DNA of 64,000 nucleotides, from positions 124,001 through 188,000 of the forward strand of contig CAWHVV010000007.1 in NCBI GenBank assembly GCA_963832945.1. Direction: 5' to 3'. Below are positions 18,036-25,998 of the stretch, one piece after another. A program made the position numbers and the translations under genes. The DNA is from JAFEDN01 sp963832945 (GTDB lineage: Bacteria > Pseudomonadota > Gammaproteobacteria > Coxiellales > Coxiellaceae). The notes under the pieces were generated by a model. The model searched no databases. It was not told the DNA's origin and saw only the letters and a list, made by a program, of their open reading frames with translations. Every line of letters begins with the position of its first letter. Positions within the stretch are counted from its first letter, which is position 1.

Positions 18036-18184
18036 GCCGGGGTCATCTGTCGAGGCAAAATCCGCAGCGACAGGGTTGACCGGGCGTGAGCGACAGGATG
18101 TCGCGATCGCAGCCCCCATGGATGGGTTTACGGCGGCCGGGCAACCCTGTCGCTGCGGATTTTGCCTCGACAGATGACTCCGGC
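18036..18184. repeat. Long perfect hairpin in right arm of the ISAs1-like element
   Basis: Bases 18043-18078 pair perfectly with 18142-18177 (36 bp) around a 63-base loop at 18079-18141. It is the inverted counterpart of the hairpin at 17502-17650, with seven compensated stem changes (for example CGGTTGAGG in the left arm against CTGTCGAGG here). Confidence 0.9.
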
Positions 18185-18270
18185 AACCAGCAGTCTAAGG
18201 GTAATTTGCTTTTTGATAGTGGCCTCTTAAATTATATATGCAAATTATAATGGGACAGCCGTGTTCTATT

Positions 18271-18368
18271 ACCATTTCAATTTAATTCTGACCGATTCCC
18301 CCCTCTCCCACAAGTGGGAGAGGGAATAAGAAGTCCGAGTCAATCGGTCAGAATTAAATTGAAACGGT
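18271..18368. repeat. 98-bp inverted-repeat element (MITE-like)
   Basis: 27-bp inverted ends at 18271-18297 and 18342-18368 with a single mismatch, reading ACC.TTTCAATTTAATTCTG and onward. Inside is a short hairpin, CCCTCTCCCA (18301-18310) with TGGGAGAGGG (18315-18324) and a CAAG loop. Its first three bases are also the end of the right target copy of the ISAs1-like element, so that element landed at the edge of this one. No clear target duplication of its own is visible. Confidence 0.75.
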
Positions 18369-18503
18369 ACTATTTTGGTTTGACACAAACTGCCCTCAGT
18401 ACACGACATTTGAGTTTCCTCCCGGGATCTGACCCTATTTAAGATTATTTTAATCTTTTAATTGTATAATAAATCTTTTTTAAAGAGAGATTAAATATAA
18501 ATT

Positions 18504-19547
18504 ATGAAAAATATAGGTACCAAACATAACTCAAATAATACACGTCGACCGGATTCTAAAAATGATGTGACCGATTTTTCGGATTTCATTGAAATCCGGG
18601 TCAGAAAAAAAAATATCGATTCCCAGGTTATCTTACAAACAGAAAATCAGGAAACTTCCGGTCCGGAAAAAATTTTTGATATCGTCCTAAAAAAAATTGA
18701 TCCTAAAGATTTACCTTATAAGGAAGAGTTGGCTGCACAGAATGCGGAGAATAAAAGTTATCAGGGGCGAGAAAACTTCATCAGAATTGTGGCCAGAGGC
18801 GAAAAAAACGACTATGCAACCATTAAAAAAGCAGGAGGGATTCTTCCTAATATTTGGCGACCTTTAGGTAACGCTTTTCCACTCTATCCAAAGAAACCCA
18901 ATATAAATTATGAAGCAGGAAAATCGACTTTAAATGTAGCAAACCATAGAAAAGAGGGAAGTGATATTGGCGGGTTTGTTTCGTGTACTGCTAATTTGAA
19001 CCAGACCAAACTTGATCGAGATAAGTCAAAATTCGTTTATCTCATCATGGCGAAAGGGGCTATTCCCCCACTTGAATCAGATGAATATAGCGAAAATGAG
19101 TTTAGTATACCCGCAGGATGTACCTATTCAGATATTATAGGAAGAAGAGAAGTAGACACAGCAACAGAACACAAACTTTATCAGGATACCGAACGCTATA
19201 ATTCTTTTAATAATAATCCTATTTTTATAAGAAAAAGTTTTTTAACCGAATATCCTGGATTTTTAAAAAAAATTCTGGATGTGTATTTGGAAAATGATGA
19301 AGAATATGAAGTTACCGATGAACTAAAATCCTATCTTCAATTAACTCCCCGGGAAGAAGTAGAAGAAAAGTCTAATAAAATCTCTGAAGGGTCTGAAACA
19401 CCGGATACAACAGCAAAAAATGAGACCAATTTACCTTCTTTAAGTTTTATTGCCCAGCAGGGGAAGGGAAGAGCAGCGAAAAACAGGAGAAAACCGGAGC
19501 ATGATACCCAACAAAATCATTATCCGAACCAGGAGCCGTTATATTAG
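18504..19547 (+). CDS. Cholera/LT-toxin-like ADP-ribosyltransferase (candidate effector)
   Basis: 347 residues. Residues 92-115 (FIRIVARGE, then IKKAGGILP) match the start of the heat-labile enterotoxin/cholera A subunit fold (YRADSR, then IKRSGGLMP), giving the NAD-binding Arg (R94 or R98). Residues 156-162 (GGFVSCT) take the place of the STS strand. Residues 195-215 (YSENEF, IPAGCTYSDIIG) match YEQEVS, GGIPYSQIYG, with the catalytic E-x-E at E197/E199. It would transfer ADP-ribose from NAD to an unknown host protein. There is no signal peptide and no B subunit nearby, so type IV or similar secretion is more likely than Sec. The C-terminal 80 residues are polar and low in complexity. A TATAAT at 18465-18470 is a plausible -10. 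The 3' end overlaps the convergent permease gene by four bases. Confidence 0.62.
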   Translation: MKNIGTKHNSNNTRRPDSKNDVTDFSDFIEIRVRKKNIDSQVILQTENQETSGPEKIFDIVLKKIDPKDLPYKEELAAQNAENKSYQGRENFIRIVARGEKNDYATIKKAGGILPNIWRPLGNAFPLYPKKPNINYEAGKSTLNVANHRKEGSDIGGFVSCTANLNQTKLDRDKSKFVYLIMAKGAIPPLESDEYSENEFSIPAGCTYSDIIGRREVDTATEHKLYQDTERYNSFNNNPIFIRKSFLTEYPGFLKKILDVYLENDEEYEVTDELKSYLQLTPREEVEEKSNKISEGSETPDTTAKNETNLPSLSFIAQQGKGRAAKNRRKPEHDTQQNHYPNQEPLY

Positions 19548-20977
19548 CGGGCTCCATCCTCGCGCATATCAGAGTATGATTTTGATTTTAGGCGTGCTTG
19601 CCATTGGTAGATAATGATGGGAGGAGTACTCATGATCAGTAAACCGATGATGAGCAGGCTTTCATAGAAAAGTACTCCACCAGTCTGAATATTACCGGGG
19701 GGAATAAATCCGATCACGAAAGTCAGCGTAGAACCGATTATTCCGGCTATTGCGACTATCCATAATCCCCAGTTCCCTCCCGGGATCTGATAACCGTGAC
19801 GGCGGTCAGCAGACCGGTATCTGAGCCGAAGGGCCGCGGCAAACATTAGAATATACATCAGCATGTAAAGCTGGGCGGATAAGGCTGTCAGTAACCAGTA
19901 AGAGGCGTTTACGGACGGAAGCAATAAGAACACCATCGATATCACCGTTACAATCAGGGCCTGATAAATCAGCAATACCCTGGGGGCAGCGAAACGATTT
20001 TCTTTAGCGAAATGCCGGGGTAAATAACCGTCCTGAGCCGCCAGCAGCAGACCGCGGGTGGGCGCGATAATCCAGTTGCTCACGCTGCCCATGCCGCCGA
20101 TCACCAGAGTTAGCGCGATCAATGGCAAAATCCAGGTGATGTGATAGACAGCAAAGAAAGCCTGAAAAGCCTGCATAATACCGGCGACGAGACTGATTTC
20201 CTTTTGAGGTAACACCACTGCAATGGCCAATGCGCCGCAAACGAGAGTCACCACAATAATTAAAGTCGCCAGCAGCATGGCGCGCGGATAAGAACGTTGC
20301 GGATTTTCAACATCCCGGGCATGGACTGTCGCAATTTCCATTCCGCAAAAAGACAGCATAATACCGGTGAGCGCCACCCAAACGCCGGAATCATTTAATC
20401 GCGGCAGTAAATCATGGGGAGCGAAATGTATCTGCAGTGGCTGGCCGGAAAAAATCCACACTGCGCCAAGGGCGATAATCAGGGTCATAGGCAATAACAA
20501 ACCGGTCACTGCGCAAAAGTTGCTGAACAATGCCGAAGACTTTATCCCCAGTAAATTGATTAAAGTCGCGCCCCAAAAGGCGACTATAATAATACTGATT
20601 AAAAATATTTTACTGTCGGCCAACGACGGGGAAATTAAAAAGCCAATGGTGCCGGCGACGAAAGATAAAATGGTGGGATACCAGATTACGTTTTCAATCC
20701 ATTGCAGCCAGATAGCCAACACGCCGGCCTGTGGACCAAACGCATTCTTGACCCACGCATACACTCCGCCGGATTCGGTACTGGTAGACGATAGCTCCGC
20801 TGAAACCAGCGCACACGGTATTAAAAATAAAATGGCGCCCAGCACAAAGAAAAAAATCAGCGAACTGCCGAACAGTGCGGTTGCAGGTAGATTACGCACG
20901 CTGTCTACTGAAACTGCGGTAATCATCGCCAGGCTGAAAACGCCTAATGCGCGGGTGCTATTAGAAGTAATGCTCAT
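19544..20977 (-). CDS. APC-family amino acid permease/antiporter (GadC/AdiC-like)
   Basis: 477 residues with about 12 membrane segments. The family features are present: an N-terminal segment running into ALVSAELSSTSTESGGVYAW, the conserved IENVIWYPT region, FCGMEIATVHARDVENPQRSYPRA (central permease motif), and GSVSNWIIAPTRGLLLAAQDGYLPRHF. Proteins of this shape exchange amino acids such as glutamate, GABA or arginine. The substrate cannot be told from sequence. The ATG follows an AGAGAATA ribosome site. Hosts of Legionellales supply amino acids, so uptake fits, but this is inference. Confidence 0.85.
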   Translation of the reverse strand: MSITSNSTRALGVFSLAMITAVSVDSVRNLPATALFGSSLIFFFVLGAILFLIPCALVSAELSSTSTESGGVYAWVKNAFGPQAGVLAIWLQWIENVIWYPTILSFVAGTIGFLISPSLADSKIFLISIIIVAFWGATLINLLGIKSSALFSNFCAVTGLLLPMTLIIALGAVWIFSGQPLQIHFAPHDLLPRLNDSGVWVALTGIMLSFCGMEIATVHARDVENPQRSYPRAMLLATLIIVVTLVCGALAIAVVLPQKEISLVAGIMQAFQAFFAVYHITWILPLIALTLVIGGMGSVSNWIIAPTRGLLLAAQDGYLPRHFAKENRFAAPRVLLIYQALIVTVISMVFLLLPSVNASYWLLTALSAQLYMLMYILMFAAALRLRYRSADRRHGYQIPGGNWGLWIVAIAGIIGSTLTFVIGFIPPGNIQTGGVLFYESLLIIGLLIMSTPPIIIYQWQARLKSKSYSDMREDGAR

Positions 20978-21002
20978 AGTATTCTCTTGCTTATATCATT
21001 TA

Positions 21003-21578
21003 TTATAAAATTGACTGGACACAGGAGTCAGCCAAATACTGCTCTTCCAATTTTAATAAATCTTTTTTTCTATATCTTAATTTTTTAGCCGGAACTCCAC
21101 ACACTATTGTCCATGCTTCTATGGATTTTAAGACCAGCGACATAGCCCCTACGGAACATCCTTCGGCAAGCTCAACCCCTGGAAGAATCACACTCGATGC
21201 ACCAATTATAACATGCCTTCTAATAAATACTGCACTTGTAAATTCATTTTTATATTTAGCCGGTATTGTTGAATTCGTTAAAGAGCCTCCTGAGAAATCA
21301 TCTGATTGGGAAAAAACTTTTACTCCGTAAGAAAGAGTAGAAAAATCCTCAAAATAAACACCGGGCTTACCGCCTGCAAGTAAACACATAGGGCCTATAT
21401 AAACATTTTTTCCTATTTGTACTTTTCCGGAAACCACACAAAAATCATCTATTCTTGAGTTATCCCCAATCTCAATCTCATCGACATTATAAATACTCGC
21501 TTTTGTGCTTATCTTCACATTTCTGCCAAGTCTCTTAAAACCTAATTGTTTAAGCTCTGTGTCAGTATAATAAGCCAT
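21003..21578 (-). CDS. Left-handed beta-helix (hexapeptide-repeat) acyltransferase
   Basis: The ATG at 21578 (MAYYTDTELKQLGF) follows GAGGAA, giving 191 residues. Hexapeptide repeats run through the protein (VDEIEIGDNSRIDDFCVVSGKV, IGKNVYIGPMCLL, FIRRHVIIGASSVILPGVEL, GCSVGAMSLVLKSI). It ends with the VCGVPAKKLRYR typical of O-acetyltransferases of the WbbJ/colanic acid group. It probably acetylates a sugar or amino-sugar nucleotide for surface polysaccharide. It is the last gene of a minus-strand group, four bases from the SDR gene upstream. Confidence 0.82.
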   Translation of the reverse strand: MAYYTDTELKQLGFKRLGRNVKISTKASIYNVDEIEIGDNSRIDDFCVVSGKVQIGKNVYIGPMCLLAGGKPGVYFEDFSTLSYGVKVFSQSDDFSGGSLTNSTIPAKYKNEFTSAVFIRRHVIIGASSVILPGVELAEGCSVGAMSLVLKSIEAWTIVCGVPAKKLRYRKKDLLKLEEQYLADSCVQSIL

Positions 21579-21593
21579 AATATTCCTCAATTC

Positions 21594-22358
21594 TCAATGC
21601 TCTCTCATTCGCATAGCCCCATCCAAACGAATAACACTGCCATTTAAATAAGAGTTTTCAATTATTTGTTGAACAAGCATAGCATATTCATTGGGATTTC
21701 CAAAACGTTTAGGAAACGGTATGGAAGCGGATAAGTTTTGTTTGACCTCTTCAGGCATTTTCGTCATCAGGGGGGTATCGATTATGCCCGGAGCGATGGC
21801 CATAACCCGAATACCAAATTGAGCGAATTCCCGAGCGGCCGGTAAGGTGAGAGCGCAGACGCCGCCTTTGGAAGCGCTATAGGCGGCCTGCCCGATCTGA
21901 CCTTCGAAAGCGGCGATGGAGGCGGTATTAATGATCACTCCTCTTTCGCCGTCGGCATTAACGGAATTTTGCCGCATCATTTGGGCGGCGGCGAGACGCA
22001 TAACGTTAAAAGTCCCTACCAGATTAATTTGTATTACCCGCTGGAAATCTTCGAGAGCCATCGGTCCCTGGCGGCTGACAATTCTCGCGGCAGGCGCGAT
22101 GCCGGCGCAATTGATGCAAATATGAATATCGCCCCATTGGGCGACAGTGGTATTAATGGCGTTTTTTACCGACTCACTATCGCTGACCTCTGTTTGCACG
22201 CTAAAACCGGATATTTCCTTCGCAAGGCGATCCGCAGAGTCTGGATCCCGATCGAGAATGGCGATGCGCACTCCACGCTTCGCCAGCCATAACGCGGTAG
22301 CGGCCCCCATGCCGGATGCTCCGCCGGTAATCAGTGCGACTTTATCGGTTAATTCCAC
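21594..22358 (-). CDS. Short-chain dehydrogenase, 3-hydroxyacyl-CoA dehydrogenase type II-like
   Basis: 254 residues, classical SDR. It has TGGASGMGAATA for NAD binding, NCAG at about residue 86, the catalytic Ser in INTASIAAFEGQ, and YSASKGG (Tyr and Lys). The C-terminal half (REFAQFGIRVMAIAPGIIDTP, RFGNPNEYAMLVQQIIEN, GSVIRLDGAMRM) follows the type II 3-hydroxyacyl-CoA dehydrogenase (HSD17B10-like) pattern. That points to branched-chain or fatty acid oxidation. Its place between an acetyltransferase and a sugar epimerase is unusual for a beta-oxidation enzyme. A role in modifying a sugar or acyl group of the polysaccharide cannot be excluded. Confidence 0.78.
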   Translation of the reverse strand: MELTDKVALITGGASGMGAATALWLAKRGVRIAILDRDPDSADRLAKEISGFSVQTEVSDSESVKNAINTTVAQWGDIHICINCAGIAPAARIVSRQGPMALEDFQRVIQINLVGTFNVMRLAAAQMMRQNSVNADGERGVIINTASIAAFEGQIGQAAYSASKGGVCALTLPAAREFAQFGIRVMAIAPGIIDTPLMTKMPEEVKQNLSASIPFPKRFGNPNEYAMLVQQIIENSYLNGSVIRLDGAMRMREH

Positions 22359-22361
22359 AAA

Positions 22362-23339
22362 CTATCTCCGATAATCTTTATACCAGTCTACCAATTTTTT
22401 TAAACCCGCTTCTAATGTAATTTGCGGCTTAAATCCGAAATCATGGACAAGATCATCCACGTCGGCGCAAGTCTGCTCGACATCACCTGGTTGCGCTGGC
22501 AACATGTTTTTTTTGACATCCATTCCAATGGTTTTTTCTAATAGTGTAATAAAATCCATTAATTTAACGGGCTGATTGCCGCCGATGTTATATAACCGGT
22601 AAGGCGGAGAATGGGCGCCATTTTTGAGTGCTGCGGGTTTATCCAGAACTTTTATGACTCCGGTGACGATATCGTCGATATAGGTAAAATCGCGTTGCAT
22701 ACGGCCGTGGCTATAAACGTCTATAGGCTTACCTCTTAGAATCGCTTCGGTAAATTTCATCGGCGCCATATCGGGCCTGCCCCAGGGGCCGTAGACGGTA
22801 AAAAACCGCAATCCCGTCGAGGGAATTCGATATAAATGTGAATAAGTATATGCCATTAATTCGGTGGCTTTTTTAGTAGCCGCGTAGAGAGAAATCGGCT
22901 GATCGGTATTGTCACTCACTGCAAAAGGTGTTTTGGCATTCAAACCATAAACTGAACTGGAAGAAGCATACACCATATGCGCAACGGGATGATGACGGCA
23001 ATTTTCGAGGATATTTAAGGTCCCGGTGATATTACTATCCAGATAAGCATGAGGATTTTCCAACGAGTAGCGCACTCCAGCCTGAGCCGCCAGATGGACT
23101 ACCTGAGTAGGTTTTTCCTCTGAAAATAATTGATTGAGCGCCGGCTGGTCGGTGAGATCCAAACGGAAAAAATTAAAACCGGGCTGATTTTCAAGTTGGG
23201 ATAACCGGTCATGCTTTAATTGCACATCATAGTAAGTATTTAAATTATCGATACCAATGACGGTATCGCCACGACGGAGTAACTCCTGACAGACATAATA
23301 TCCAATAAAACCTGCCGCACCGGTCACTAAAACTTTCAT
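22362..23339 (-). CDS. UDP-glucuronate 4-epimerase-like NAD-dependent epimerase
   Basis: 325 residues, extended SDR. GAAGFIGYYV binds NAD, IDNLNTYYDVQLKHDRL is typical of UDP-glucuronate epimerases, SSSSVYG carries the catalytic Ser region, and YAATKKATE holds the Tyr-Lys pair. FFTVYGPWGRPDMA is a hallmark of the UDP-glucuronate/UDP-N-acetylglucosamine epimerase group. It would convert UDP-glucuronate to UDP-galacturonate in the cytoplasm. Its start overlaps the ugd stop by one base (TAATG), so the supplier of UDP-glucuronate is translated just before it. The substrate assignment rests on this pairing and on the motifs. Confidence 0.88.
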   Translation of the reverse strand: MKVLVTGAAGFIGYYVCQELLRRGDTVIGIDNLNTYYDVQLKHDRLSQLENQPGFNFFRLDLTDQPALNQLFSEEKPTQVVHLAAQAGVRYSLENPHAYLDSNITGTLNILENCRHHPVAHMVYASSSSVYGLNAKTPFAVSDNTDQPISLYAATKKATELMAYTYSHLYRIPSTGLRFFTVYGPWGRPDMAPMKFTEAILRGKPIDVYSHGRMQRDFTYIDDIVTGVIKVLDKPAALKNGAHSPPYRLYNIGGNQPVKLMDFITLLEKTIGMDVKKNMLPAQPGDVEQTCADVDDLVHDFGFKPQITLEAGLKKLVDWYKDYRR

Positions 23340-24703
23340 TACTTAAACACCTCCTCCATGACCTCATCGCGGATGATACTTTCCCCACGGCCAATGCCGT
23401 AATAAACAATACCTTTTTCGCGCATGTGTACGGGATCGTATAAATTTCTGCCGTCAAAAATGACAGGGTGTTTCAGCTGGGCTTTTATATATCCGAAATC
23501 CGGCGCGCGAAATGCCGGCCATTCCGTGCAAATAATCAAGGCATCGGCATTTTGCAGGGCGGCTTCTTTACTTGGCGATAAAACAAGATCAGTCCGCGGA
23601 CCATAGATTTTACGAATGGCATCCATCGCCTGGAGATCGAATGCCTGAACACTCGCTCCCGCTGCCCATAGCGCTTCGAGCAGGACACGGCTGGAAGCTT
23701 CGCGGATATCATCTGTGTTAGGTTTAAAGGCCAATCCCCATAAGGCAAAAATTCTGCCGGATAAATGTCCGCGAAAATAACGGGATATTTTAAAAAATAA
23801 ACTGGTTTTCTGGCGTTGATTAACAGTTTCAACTGCTGTCAGTAAATCCGCCGGACAGTGATTCACCTGGGCGATACGAATCAAGGCGCTCACATCTTTG
23901 GGAAAACAGGAACCCCCGTATCCGCACCCCGGATAAATAAAATCATAACCGATACGCGGATCAGACCCGATGCCTATTCTCACTTTTTCTATATCAGCAC
24001 CGAGGTGTTCGGCCAGATAGGCCATTTCGTTAATGAAGCTGATTTTAGTCGCCAGCATGGCATTGGCCGCGTATTTGGTGAGTTCCGCGGAACGAACGTC
24101 CATCACGATGATCCGGTCATGGTTGCGGTTAAAAGGCGCGTATATTTCCCGAAGCAAAGCTTCCGCTTCCGGGTTTTCAGTTCCGATAATAATGCGGTCG
24201 GGCTTCATAAAATCTTCAATTGCCGAACCCTCCTTTAAAAACTCAGGATTTGAAGCCACGGAAAAATGAATTTTGACGCCCCGACGGGCCAATTCCGCCG
24301 CCAGCACCCCGCTGACCTGGTCGGCTGTTCCTACCGGAACAGTCGATTTATTAACAATTAGTTTGGGGGTTGTCATGAAATGCGCGATGGTTTTCGCCAC
24401 CGTCAGCACGTGTTGCAAATCAGCGGAGCCGTCTTCCTGAGGAGGCGTGCCCACGGCAATTATCTGAATATCCGCATAGGTGACTGCGGTGACAGCGTCC
24501 GTGGTAAAATGGAGGCGGCCTTCGGCGATATTTTTCCTCAACAGGGCCTCTAAACCCGGTTCATAAATAGTCGCCACACCCTTTTGTAACTGGGAAATTT
24601 TGTGTGCGTCGATATCAATGCAAAGTACGCTGTAGCCCATTTCCGCCAGGCAGGCGCCGGTCACTAAACCGACATAACCCGTACCATAAATAGTAATTTT
24701 CAT
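23339..24703 (-). CDS. ugd: UDP-glucose 6-dehydrogenase
   Basis: 454 residues. Oxidises UDP-glucose to UDP-glucuronate with NAD. GTGYVGLVTGACLAEMG is the N-terminal nucleotide site, and NPEFLKEGSA, FIYPGCGYGGSCFPKD (catalytic Cys) and LWGLAFKPNTDDIREA mark the rest of the family. It is the first gene of a minus-strand group with the epimerase, SDR and acetyltransferase genes, which together suggest an acidic, possibly O-acetylated, polysaccharide. The region upstream contains a strong hairpin (24841-24897). Confidence 0.96.
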   Translation of the reverse strand: MKITIYGTGYVGLVTGACLAEMGYSVLCIDIDAHKISQLQKGVATIYEPGLEALLRKNIAEGRLHFTTDAVTAVTYADIQIIAVGTPPQEDGSADLQHVLTVAKTIAHFMTTPKLIVNKSTVPVGTADQVSGVLAAELARRGVKIHFSVASNPEFLKEGSAIEDFMKPDRIIIGTENPEAEALLREIYAPFNRNHDRIIVMDVRSAELTKYAANAMLATKISFINEMAYLAEHLGADIEKVRIGIGSDPRIGYDFIYPGCGYGGSCFPKDVSALIRIAQVNHCPADLLTAVETVNQRQKTSLFFKISRYFRGHLSGRIFALWGLAFKPNTDDIREASSRVLLEALWAAGASVQAFDLQAMDAIRKIYGPRTDLVLSPSKEAALQNADALIICTEWPAFRAPDFGYIKAQLKHPVIFDGRNLYDPVHMREKGIVYYGIGRGESIIRDEVMEEVFK

Positions 24704-24840
24704 ATAAACAACCGTTTAGAATAATTTAATACCCGGTTCAATCTCAAAACCCATGAACTACCAGGACAAATCCAGTACATAATATCACATTCCGCTAAAT
24801 TTTTATTTAGGGAGGCTTCATAGACAATTTAGGATCCATA

Positions 24841-24897
24841 ATCCTAAAAAGAGCAGTTGCCACCTACTGCGAAGGTGGCAACTGCTCTTTTTAGGAT
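24841..24897. other. Perfect 25-bp hairpin in divergent intergenic region
   Basis: Bases 24841-24865 pair perfectly with 24873-24897 around a 7-base loop. The outer part of the stem has five A on one side and five T on the other, so each strand looks like an intrinsic terminator stem followed by a T run. It lies between two divergent gene starts (ugd at 24703 and a glycosyltransferase at 25045), where no gene ends. It could be an attenuator, the trace of a lost gene, or an inserted palindrome. The rest of 24704-25044 shows no gene. Confidence 0.7.
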
Positions 24898-25044
24898 AAT
24901 GATAACCCCTGCTCTCTTGAAAAGCCTTCGGGAGGTAGTGTAATATCCTGAAATGCAGAGAATTCGCATTTTATCAGCTATACACTTTTGCTGGAAGGAA
25001 TTTTCTTTTACGAGTTTGATAGATCTAACCCTATTAGGATTATT

Positions 25045-25998
25045 ATGTTACTTTCTATAGTCACTACTTTGTATCGTTCCGAATCCTTCGTCAAAGATTT
25101 TTACTGGCGCATAAAAAAATGTACGGATAAAATTACTTCTGAATATGAAATCATTTTTGTCGATGATGGCTCCGATGATAGGTCTTTGGAGATTGCTAAA
25201 AACATTGCTGTCAGTGATTCCCGGGTAATAGTTATTGAATTGTCAAAAAATTTTGGTCACCATAAGGCAATGATGACCGGCTTATCACATGCACAAGGTG
25301 AAATGGTTTTCTTATTAGACAGTGATCTGGAAGAAGACCCGGAATATCTCCCTCAATTTTACCAAAAACTCCGTGAAAGTGATGCGGATGTTGTCTATGG
25401 TGTTCAGGAGAAACGTAAAGGCGGGTGGTTCGAAAAATTTTCTGGTTGGAGCTATTATAAATTAGTCAAATATCTCTGTGAAGTTAAAATACCCCGAAAT
25501 CTAACTACGCTGAGATTAATGAAAAAAAACTATGTCAAGAGCCTTCTTTTATATAATGAATATATTGTGAATATTACATTTTTATGGACCCTGACAGGAT
25601 ACAAACAAATTCCATTTATTGTTCAAAAACATTTTAAGGGGAGTACTCAATATACTTTTAAAAAGAAGTTACGGCTTTTTAACGACACTATTGTCTCTTT
25701 TTCAGATAAACCCTTGGTATATATTTTCAAACTGGGTCTCCTTGTCTCACTGTCTTCATTATTACTTATTTTTTATCTCGTTTTTCAGAAATTATTCTAT
25801 AATACAATTTTATCAGGATGGACATCTACGATCATTTCTATCTGGTTTTTCGGGGGCTTAATCCTGTTTTCTTTAGGCTTGATAGGTATTTACATACGAA
25901 AAATTCTTCTGGAAGTAAAAAATAGACCGAATTTTATTATTAAAAATATTTATCGCGGGATCATTAAGGAAACCTCTCCTGAGATATATCATGAATAA
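25045..25998 (+). CDS. GT2 glycosyltransferase, polyprenyl-phosphate type (GtrB/ArnC-like)
   Basis: The start is set at the ATG at 25045 (MLLSIVTTLYRSE), which has AGGA five bases before it; an in-frame ATG 57 bases earlier lacks such a site. This gives 317 residues. The GT-A fold shows YEIIFVDDGSDDRSLEIA, RNFGHH-type KNFGHHKAMMTGLSHA and FLLDSDLEEDPE (the DxD metal site region). Two C-terminal membrane segments (LVYIFKLGLLVSLSSLLLI and IWFFGGLILFSLGLIG) fit enzymes that load a sugar onto undecaprenyl phosphate at the inner membrane. The next gene overlaps its end by eight bases. Confidence 0.85.
   Translation: MLLSIVTTLYRSESFVKDFYWRIKKCTDKITSEYEIIFVDDGSDDRSLEIAKNIAVSDSRVIVIELSKNFGHHKAMMTGLSHAQGEMVFLLDSDLEEDPEYLPQFYQKLRESDADVVYGVQEKRKGGWFEKFSGWSYYKLVKYLCEVKIPRNLTTLRLMKKNYVKSLLLYNEYIVNITFLWTLTGYKQIPFIVQKHFKGSTQYTFKKKLRLFNDTIVSFSDKPLVYIFKLGLLVSLSSLLLIFYLVFQKLFYNTILSGWTSTIISIWFFGGLILFSLGLIGIYIRKILLEVKNRPNFIIKNIYRGIIKETSPEIYHE

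Larger units (their letters stand above)
17424..18263. mobile_element. ISAs1-like deletion derivative with long inverted arms and 10-bp target duplication
   Basis: An 840-bp element. The outer ends are CAGGGGTGTCCCATTAT (17424-) and, on the other strand, CACGGCTGTCCCATTAT (-18263). Both are flanked by the exact 10-bp direct repeat TTCTATTACC (17414-17423 and 18264-18273). Arms of about 285 bp (to about 17715 and from about 17975) are inverted copies of each other. The roughly 260-bp centre holds a 57-codon remnant that joins the two ends of an ISAs1-type transposase. Each arm also holds a perfect 36-bp stem around a 63-base loop. It cannot move by itself. Confidence 0.85.

Noticed and set aside
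17424..18263. The long inverted arms considered as a CRISPR array or rRNA/tRNA-like structure
   Set aside because: Only two inverted units, no regular spacers, no tRNA motifs, and exact 10-bp target repeats at the borders show a mobile element.
24704..24840. A possible small gene between ugd and the hairpin
   Set aside because: No open frame of useful length with a ribosome site on either strand.
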